From: Candidatus Bipolaricaulota bacterium | GTDB lineage: Bacteria; Bipolaricaulota; Bipolaricaulia; Bipolaricaulales; Bipolaricaulaceae | DNA length: 17,512 bases | Assembly: GCA_021163465.1 (NCBI GenBank) | Contig: JAGGWU010000069.1 | Location: 1 to 17,512, forward strand | Direction: 5' to 3' | Shown: positions 13,433 to 17,512 of the stretch, piece after piece | Numbering within the stretch: position 1 is the first letter of the stretch | Layout of the letters: every line of letters begins with the position of its first letter | Translations under genes and position numbers: made by a program | The notes under the pieces: model-generated | Told to the model about the DNA's origin: nothing | Databases searched by the model: none | What the model saw: the letters and a program-made list of their open reading frames with translations, nothing else

Positions 13433-14746
13433 ATGCCCATGAGGATCGCTATATGCCACTTCCGCCACGGGATGCTGGACGGGGTCTCGCTGGAGATGGG
13501 GAAGTGGAGGCGGGTCCTGGAGGACTTGGGCCATAGGGTCGAGGTCGTCGCGGGAGAAGACCCCACGGGAGAGGCCGTGGTCATCCCTGAGCTTTCCCTC
13601 TCCTGGGCAGAGGAGGTCCGCCGGAACGCCTTCGAAGGGCTTTCCCACTACACACCCGCTGATCTCATGGCGGAGATCGAACGCCTGGCCGGGCTCGTGG
13701 AGGAAAGGTTCCGGAGGCTCCTTTCGCGCGAGGGGGTAGAACTCCTCATCGTGGAGAACCTCTGGTCCCTGCCCATGAACCTCCCCGCGTCATTGGGGAT
13801 CCTCCGGGCCGTGGAATCCCTGGGGCTTCCGGTGATCGCCCATCACCATGACTTCTGGTGGGAACGGGACATCTATTCCCCCACGTGCCCGGAGATCGAG
13901 GCGCTCCTGGTGGAGGAGTTCCCCCCCGCCTACCCGGAGGCCGCGCACGTGGTCATCAATTCCCTCGCCCAGGACGAACTCCGCCGACGCCGGGGATTGA
14001 AGGCGACGGTAGTGCCCAACGTTATGGATTTCGACATCCCCTTCGGGAAGGACGGGTTCAACGCCGACCTCAGGGAGGCGTTGGGCTTTGCCCCTACGGA
14101 CATCGTCTTCCTTCAGGCGACGCGGGTGGTAGCCCGCAAAGGGATCGAGCTCGCCCTGGAGCTCGTGCGGTATTTCCAAGCCGAGGTCCTACCGGAGCTC
14201 GAGCTCGCGGAAAGAGGGAATCGGGTTGTCCTTTTCCTCCCCAACCTCATCGAGGATCCCGGGTATCACAGTAAGCTTGTCCGGCGGGCGAAAAAGTTAG
14301 AGGTGGAGGCGTTTTTCGTCCCGGAGCAGTTCGCAGCCGAGCGCCGCCTGGAAGGGGGAAGGAAGGTCTATTCCCTGTGGGATGCCTACACCATCGCCGA
14401 CTTCGTTACCTATCCCTCCCTCTACGAGGGCTTCGGGAACCAGTTCCTGGAAGCGGTAGTGGCGAGGTTGCCATTGGTCGTGTTCGAGTACCCCGTGTTC
14501 GCCGCCGACATCGCCCCTCTTGGGTTTCGGTACGTGTCCTTGGGACGCGAATGCCACCGGGACGAAGAAGGGTTGGCCCGGGTGCCGGAGGAGGTGATCC
14601 GTCGGGCAGCCCGGGAGGTTGGTGAGATCCTGGCCGACGAGTCGCGCCGAAGGGAAATGGTGGAGCACAACTTCGCTCTGGGACGGGAGCATTTCTCCTT
14701 GAAGCGACTGGAGCGGGAACTCTCGGCGTTGCTCCGGACCTTCTGA
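13433..14746 (+). CDS. GT4 glycosyltransferase
   Basis: A 437-residue GT-B enzyme. The N-terminus RIAICHFRHGMLDGVSLEM holds the glycine-rich acceptor-domain loop. Further motifs are AHHHDFWWERDIY, VVPNVMDF, the donor-domain strand ATRVVARKGIELALEL, and the E-x7-E element YEGFGNQFLEAVVARLPLVV. GT4 enzymes are retaining and use nucleotide sugars; the sugar and acceptor here are unknown. It is divergent from the importer/mgs operon, sharing a 170-bp control region, and is followed by a sugar-1-phosphate nucleotidyltransferase 57 nt downstream, so the pair may make an activated sugar and transfer it. Glucosylglycerate or mannosylglucosylglycerate formation is one possibility. A GTG at 13418 extends the frame but has no ribosome site; the ATG at 13439 is also possible. 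Confidence 0.88.
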   Translation: MPMRIAICHFRHGMLDGVSLEMGKWRRVLEDLGHRVEVVAGEDPTGEAVVIPELSLSWAEEVRRNAFEGLSHYTPADLMAEIERLAGLVEERFRRLLSREGVELLIVENLWSLPMNLPASLGILRAVESLGLPVIAHHHDFWWERDIYSPTCPEIEALLVEEFPPAYPEAAHVVINSLAQDELRRRRGLKATVVPNVMDFDIPFGKDGFNADLREALGFAPTDIVFLQATRVVARKGIELALELVRYFQAEVLPELELAERGNRVVLFLPNLIEDPGYHSKLVRRAKKLEVEAFFVPEQFAAERRLEGGRKVYSLWDAYTIADFVTYPSLYEGFGNQFLEAVVARLPLVVFEYPVFAADIAPLGFRYVSLGRECHRDEEGLARVPEEVIRRAAREVGEILADESRRREMVEHNFALGREHFSLKRLERELSALLRTF

Positions 14747-14750
14747 ACCC

Positions 14751-14769
14751 CGCCTGGAGCTTCCAGGCG
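14751..14769 (+). other. Intercistronic hairpin
   Basis: CGCCTGGA (14751-14758) pairs perfectly with TCCAGGCG (14762-14769) around a 3-nt loop, directly after the GT4 stop. No T run follows, so it more likely stabilises or attenuates the message than ends it. Confidence 0.4.
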
Positions 14770-14803
14770 CGAGATATCCGCGTAGCGGAAGGGAGGCTGG
14801 AGG

Positions 14804-15706
14804 ATGAAAATCGTAATTCTTGCCGGCGGATACGCTAAAAGGCTTTGGCCGCTGACTCTATGGCGTCCTAAGCCCTTGCTTCCCGTAGCTGGTCGCCCCA
14901 TCTTGGATTACCTTTTTGAGGGGATGTCTCCGGGTGCCGTCCCGATCCTCTCGGTGAACCGCCGGTTCGCCGACCACTTCGCGGCCTGGCTCTCCGGGTC
15001 GGGATACCGGGCCGAGCTCGTGATCGAGGAGACCCGCTCCGAGGAGGAAAAACTCGGCGCCGTGGGGGCCCTGGCGCACCTGGCGGAGCGCCTGGGGATC
15101 GACGAGGACCTCCTCGTGGTGGGCGGCGACAACATCTTTCCCTTCACGCTGGGGGAGTTCGTGGCGGCCTACTCCGGGCGGACCCTTGTGGCCCTGTACC
15201 GGCTCGGCGATCGGGTCGCGGCCCGCCGCTACGGGGTGGCGGAGGTGCGGGACAACCGGGTGGTCCGTTTCGTGGAGAAGCCGGGGGAGCCTCCCTCGGA
15301 CCTCGTGAGCACCGCCTGTTACCTCTTTCCCGCCCGGATCCTCCCCTTCTTCAGCAGGTTTCTGCGGGAGGCCGAAAAGGGCAAGGACGCTCCCGGTTAC
15401 TTCCTCCAGTGGCTCCTTTCCCGGGAGGAGATCGAAGCCTTCGTGTTCGACGGTCCCTGGTTCGATATCGGCTCAAGGGACGCGTACATCCGCGCAAACC
15501 TCCACTTCAACGGCGGGCGGAGCTGGATCGCCTCGGAGGCGGAGACCCCCGGCTCCGTGATCGAGGAGTCGGTGGTCTTAGGGCGGGCCAGGATCGTGGA
15601 TTCCGAGTTGAGAGGATGTGTAGTGGATGAGGATGTCAATCTTGTGGGCGTCGAGCTTTCCCAGGTTATCATCGGCCGGGGATCGGATATCCGCCGTGTC
15701 CCTTGA
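14804..15706 (+). CDS. Sugar-1-phosphate nucleotidyltransferase
   Basis: A 300-residue NTP-transferase. Residues 7-28 hold the nucleotide-binding loop AGGYAKRLWPLT and RPKPLLPV, with K23 in the usual catalytic position. GRPILDYL follows, then VVGGDNIF (105-112) with the metal aspartate, FVEKP (156-160) and WFDIGSRDAY in the C-terminal part of the domain. From about residue 245 hexapeptide-like repeats (GSVIEESVVLGRARIVDSEL, then GCVVDEDVNLVGVELSQVII) form a short left-handed helix. The family includes mannose-1-phosphate guanylyltransferases and glucose-1-phosphate thymidylyl- and uridylyltransferases; which base is used cannot be fixed from motifs. GGGAGG lies 7 nt before the ATG. In context it could supply GDP-mannose or an NDP-glucose to the adjacent GT4 enzyme and to mannosylglycerate synthase. 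Confidence 0.88.
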   Translation: MKIVILAGGYAKRLWPLTLWRPKPLLPVAGRPILDYLFEGMSPGAVPILSVNRRFADHFAAWLSGSGYRAELVIEETRSEEEKLGAVGALAHLAERLGIDEDLLVVGGDNIFPFTLGEFVAAYSGRTLVALYRLGDRVAARRYGVAEVRDNRVVRFVEKPGEPPSDLVSTACYLFPARILPFFSRFLREAEKGKDAPGYFLQWLLSREEIEAFVFDGPWFDIGSRDAYIRANLHFNGGRSWIASEAETPGSVIEESVVLGRARIVDSELRGCVVDEDVNLVGVELSQVIIGRGSDIRRVP

Positions 15707-15720
15707 GTGCGCCACAAGCA

Positions 15721-15752
15721 CGGGAGGACGGGGACACAGCCCCGCCCTCCCG
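15721..15752. repeat. GC-rich hairpin between convergent genes (REP-like or bidirectional terminator)
   Basis: CGGGAGG, a mismatch, then CGGGG; loop ACACAG; then CCCCG, a mismatch and CCTCCCG. This gives 12 pairs with a single internal mismatch in the 59-bp gap between the nucleotidyltransferase and the disulfide oxidoreductase. No T runs flank it. It resembles the 1285-1303 element in being a GC-rich palindrome at a transcript end. Confidence 0.5.
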
Positions 15753-15765
15753 GGTTCGGCGTGGC

Positions 15766-16398
15766 TCAGCTTCTTATCGCCTCGAGGACCTTGTCCGCGA
15801 ACTCCTCTTCGGGGATGGCGCCCTCGAAGCGAACCCGGTCGTTTATCACCACGGTGGGCACGGCCATTATCTCATACTGGTCGGACAGTTCCGGGAAATC
15901 CGGAGCCATTACCATGTCTCCCCGGATGTGGGGGGAGGCCATGGCGAAGCGATGCGCTGTGCGCACGGCATAAGGGCAATAGGGACATGTGGGGATGACG
16001 AAGACCTGTATGTGGACTGGTTCCTTGATGCCCTCGAGTTTACGGGTGATCTCTTCCTCCAGCTCCGCCTCCCCCGCGGCTACGTCCTTTATCGCCTCCA
16101 GGAAGGATGCGAACTCGTAACCTGATGGGATGCCGAAGAAACGGATCCCGTAGTCCTCTCCATCCCCTTGGAGCACGATGGCCGGGGCCCTGTCGAGGCC
16201 GAGTTCCGCGGGAGGGCTTTGGGCGATCTCCAGGGCCACCTTCTCCGGCGCGATGGCCCCTACTTCTTCCATGAGTTCCTTGAGGAGCTCCCCTGTGGGC
16301 AACCCCTCGCCCAGGAAGAGCTTCACGGTGACCTTCCGGGGAAGTTTTTCGAACTCGCCCCGGATGTACTCCAAATCCTCTCCGCTTATGTACGGCAT
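15766..16398 (-). CDS. Protein disulfide oxidoreductase (PDO), two thioredoxin folds, single CxxC
   Basis: A 210-residue protein with the PDO architecture: an N-terminal thioredoxin fold (about 1-110) and a C-terminal one (about 115-210). The second carries the active site FVIPTCPYCPYAVRTAHRF (C138, C141) and the cis-proline loop MAVPTVVIND. The first retains the diagnostic GIRFFGIPSGYEFASFL (84-100), but at the active-site position reads VKLFLGEGLPTGEL, with no cysteines. In the characterised archaeal enzymes both folds carry CxxC. PDOs of thermophiles form and isomerise cytoplasmic disulfides or act as thioredoxin-like reductase partners. AAGGAGAGGAA precedes the ATG. It is the third gene of an operon with a glutaredoxin-like protein and an ArsR regulator. 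Confidence 0.9.
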   Translation of the reverse strand: MPYISGEDLEYIRGEFEKLPRKVTVKLFLGEGLPTGELLKELMEEVGAIAPEKVALEIAQSPPAELGLDRAPAIVLQGDGEDYGIRFFGIPSGYEFASFLEAIKDVAAGEAELEEEITRKLEGIKEPVHIQVFVIPTCPYCPYAVRTAHRFAMASPHIRGDMVMAPDFPELSDQYEIMAVPTVVINDRVRFEGAIPEEEFADKVLEAIRS

Positions 16399-16431
16399 TT
16401 CCTCTCCTTTCGCCGCGGGCGCGGCAGGGGT

Positions 16432-16674
16432 TTAATGTAGGCCCAAAAGATAATCGAGCCTTTCCTTATCGAAACCGATAACGATCTCACCGTCGATTTC
16501 TACCACCGGGACGCCCATCTGGCCCGATTTCCGAATCATCTCCATCGCGGCGGCCTGGTCTTGGGAGACGTCGATTTCGGTGTAGGGGATGCCCCGCTCT
16601 TCTAGGTACTGTTTGACCGCGTTGCACCAGGGGCAGCTGGGCGTGGTATAAACGATGACTTCACGCTCCTCCAC
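16432..16674 (-). CDS. Glutaredoxin-like thiol protein (80 aa)
   Basis: A compact thioredoxin-fold protein: VIVYTTPSCPWCNAVKQYL (redox pair C14/C17), GIPYTEIDV, then the cis-proline segment MGVPVVEIDG (P56) and the final GFDKERLDYLL. This is the NrdH/glutaredoxin-like type that reduces disulfides or ribonucleotide reductase, often found beside PDO or thioredoxin reductase genes. I placed the start at GTG 16674 because AGGAGGTGA lies exactly 7 nt upstream; longer in-frame versions add a proline-rich stretch that is only the antisense of arsR. It begins 2 nt after the ArsR stop, so the two are co-translated. Confidence 0.9.
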   Translation of the reverse strand: MEEREVIVYTTPSCPWCNAVKQYLEERGIPYTEIDVSQDQAAAMEMIRKSGQMGVPVVEIDGEIVIGFDKERLDYLLGLH

Positions 16675-16676
16675 GG

Positions 16677-16973
16677 TCAGCTCACCTCCTCCTCGCGGAG
16701 CCAGCGTATAACCCCTTCGTTCAGGATGAGCGTAAGCTTCGGGGTAAGGGAGATGCAACGGCGACGGCCATCTCGGACTTTGCTGATGAGACGGGCGGCC
16801 TCCAGGACACGGAGGTGGTAGGAGACGGCCGGCTGGGATAACCCCAGGCAATTGGCCAGATCGCCGCAGCCGAGACGGGGATTTTTGAGGAGGAGGCTCA
16901 GGATCCTGAGCCTCTCCTCCGACCCCACGGCCGCCAGGGCCTTGGCCAGCTCCTGTACGGTATAGGCACCCAT
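16677..16973 (-). CDS. ArsR/SmtB-family winged-helix regulator
   Basis: A 98-residue repressor-type protein with the ArsR pattern: AKALAAVGSEERLRILSLLL, then DLANCLGLSQPAVSYHLRVLEAARLI (helix-turn-helix and recognition helix) and a wing VRDGRRRCISLTP. Three cysteines (C36, C42, C73) are present. C36 and C42 are near the alpha3 site used by metal- or thiol-sensing members, though the usual CxC is not. A TTG at 17012 extends the frame by 13 residues; I prefer the ATG because the family normally starts close to the AKAL helix and neither start has a good Shine-Dalgarno. It heads an operon with glutaredoxin and PDO, so a redox or metal signal is a reasonable guess. Confidence 0.87.
   Translation of the reverse strand: MGAYTVQELAKALAAVGSEERLRILSLLLKNPRLGCGDLANCLGLSQPAVSYHLRVLEAARLISKVRDGRRRCISLTPKLTLILNEGVIRWLREEEVS
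16682..16690 (-). promoter_or_regulatory. Ribosome binding site that fixes the glutaredoxin start
   Basis: On the minus strand AGGAGGTGA, a perfect anti-16S match, is embedded in the last codons of the ArsR gene and lies 7 nt before the GTG at 16674. Confidence 0.8.
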
Positions 16974-17001
16974 CGCTGTCTCTATGGTAGCCGGAAGCCT
17001 C

Positions 17002-17023
17002 AAATATTTCAAACTTTTAAAAG
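17002..17023 (-). promoter_or_regulatory. AT-rich palindromic control region upstream of arsR
   Basis: Two palindromes, AAATATTT (17002-17009) and CTTTTAAAAG (17014-17023), sit in a short AT-rich island that stands out in GC-rich surroundings. ArsR proteins usually bind AT-rich inverted repeats overlapping their own promoter, so this is the likely promoter/operator. Exact -35 and -10 hexamers could not be chosen confidently. Confidence 0.45.
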
Positions 17024-17108
17024 ATTAAAGAAATCGCCCGCCCACAAAACCCCTCGCCCCAACTACCTCGATTGGGGATTGCCCCGACCCTGCCGGCCGC
17101 ACGTTTTC

Positions 17109-17132
17109 AAAAAATTCCCTGCGGGATCCGCA
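17109..17132 (-). terminator. Possible rho-independent terminator of tsaE
   Basis: On the minus strand TGCGG-ATC-CCGCA (17132-17120) forms a 5-bp stem and is followed after a few bases by TTTTTT (17114-17109). It begins 22 nt after the tsaE stop. The stem is short; a second inverted repeat, CCCCAA/TTGGGG (17057-17077), lies further on. Confidence 0.4.
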
Positions 17133-17153
17133 CCGACAAGCGGCTCAAAAGGC

Positions 17154-17512
17154 TCATTCGGGACGGCGCAGGGTAATGCGGCGTCGATCGCCATCCAGGA
17201 ACTCGATCGTCACCCATAGAGCCTCCCTAGGGATGAAGGCGCGGATCTTGTCCGCCCATTCCACCACCGTGACCCCCTCTTCAGGGGGCAGATACCGGTC
17301 CAAACCCACCTCGAAAAGCTCCTGGGGAGACTCGATCCGATAGGCATCCAAGTGATGGAGAGGGATCTTTCCCCGATATGTACGGGCCAAAACGAAACTC
17401 GCCGAGGAGACGTTTTCGGTGACAAAAAGGCCCCGGGCGATTCCCTGGACCAAGGTGGTCTTCCCCACCCCAAGCTCCCCCGCCAGCGCTACCACATCCC
17501 CCTCCTGCAACC
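17154..17512 (-). CDS. tsaE: tRNA threonylcarbamoyladenosine biosynthesis ATPase TsaE, N-terminally cut by the window edge
   Basis: TsaE is the small P-loop ATPase that works with TsaB and TsaD to make t6A37 in ANN-decoding tRNAs. The visible 119 codons contain the P-loop GELGVGKTTLVQGIARGL, SASFVLARTY, the family-specific HHLDAYRI, EVGLDRYLPPEEGVTVVEWADKI and a terminal beta-rich stretch. About 10-30 N-terminal residues are expected beyond the right edge. A TTG at 17510 could be read as a start, but it falls in the middle of the normal lead into the P-loop. It is independent of the arsR operon: 140 bp and a possible terminator separate them. Confidence 0.93.
   Translation of the reverse strand, partial: LQEGDVVALAGELGVGKTTLVQGIARGLFVTENVSSASFVLARTYRGKIPLHHLDAYRIESPQELFEVGLDRYLPPEEGVTVVEWADKIRAFIPREALWVTIEFLDGDRRRITLRRPE

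Noticed and set aside
16675..16851. N-terminal extension of the glutaredoxin-like protein
   Set aside because: It is antisense-like, proline-rich sequence lying out of frame within the ArsR gene, and a perfect ribosome site marks the shorter start at 16674.
1..17512. CRISPR array, retron, toxin-antitoxin, prophage or other defence system
   Set aside because: No regularly spaced repeats, no reverse transcriptase, nuclease or phage structural genes were seen; the only mobile element is the IS fragment at the left edge.

Overview
The window reads as a GC-rich bacterial chromosome segment, probably from a thermophilic and largely anaerobic lineage. The pointers are a Rhodothermus-type mannosylglycerate synthase, a two-domain protein disulfide oxidoreductase of the kind common in thermophiles, a rubredoxin, tightly packed genes with ATGA overlaps, and some TTG/GTG or apparently leaderless starts. 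Bipolaricaulota (Acetothermia), Thermotogota or Rhodothermota-like genomes would fit, but the sequence alone does not settle the phylum.

Left edge (1-1350): the C-terminal end of an IS transposase, then a threonine synthase remnant whose similarity stops shortly after the PLP-lysine region. This is a decayed, IS-associated stretch. Positions 1351-5701, minus strand: a three-gene operon, GH130 (312 aa), then a GT4 glycosyltransferase fused to a helical toroid-like domain (760-763 aa), then a second, divergent GH130 (367 aa). It looks like a beta-mannoside or related oligosaccharide module. Positions 5841-6425, minus strand: an intact rubredoxin followed by a wrecked NAD(P)H:rubredoxin-type oxidoreductase, with pieces in three frames.

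Central locus (6550-15706): on the plus strand at 6550-7998 is a GntR-type DNA-binding domain fused to a complete family-1 solute-binding-protein fold with no signal peptide, apparently an intracellular sugar or osmolyte sensor. It converges with a minus-strand operon (13262 to 7987) encoding an exported solute-binding protein, two MalF/MalG-type permeases, a MalK-type ATPase and a mannosylglycerate synthase. The operon has a strong promoter (TTGACA, 18 bp, TAAAAT) whose spacer is almost filled by a perfect 17-bp palindrome, a probable operator. A 14-bp hairpin with a T-rich tail separates the binding-protein gene from the permeases. Divergent from the same control region are a GT4 glycosyltransferase and a sugar-1-phosphate nucleotidyltransferase, which could supply activated sugar. 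I read the whole as a transport, sensing and synthesis locus for a glycosylated compatible solute or its sugar precursor; the regulator is the most novel element.

Right edge (15766-17512), minus strand: an operon of an ArsR-family regulator, a small glutaredoxin-like protein and a two-domain protein disulfide oxidoreductase with only one CxxC, preceded by the 3' part of tsaE. No tRNA, rRNA or CRISPR array was seen. Apart from the degraded tracts described, no gene-free stretch exceeds about 300 bases.
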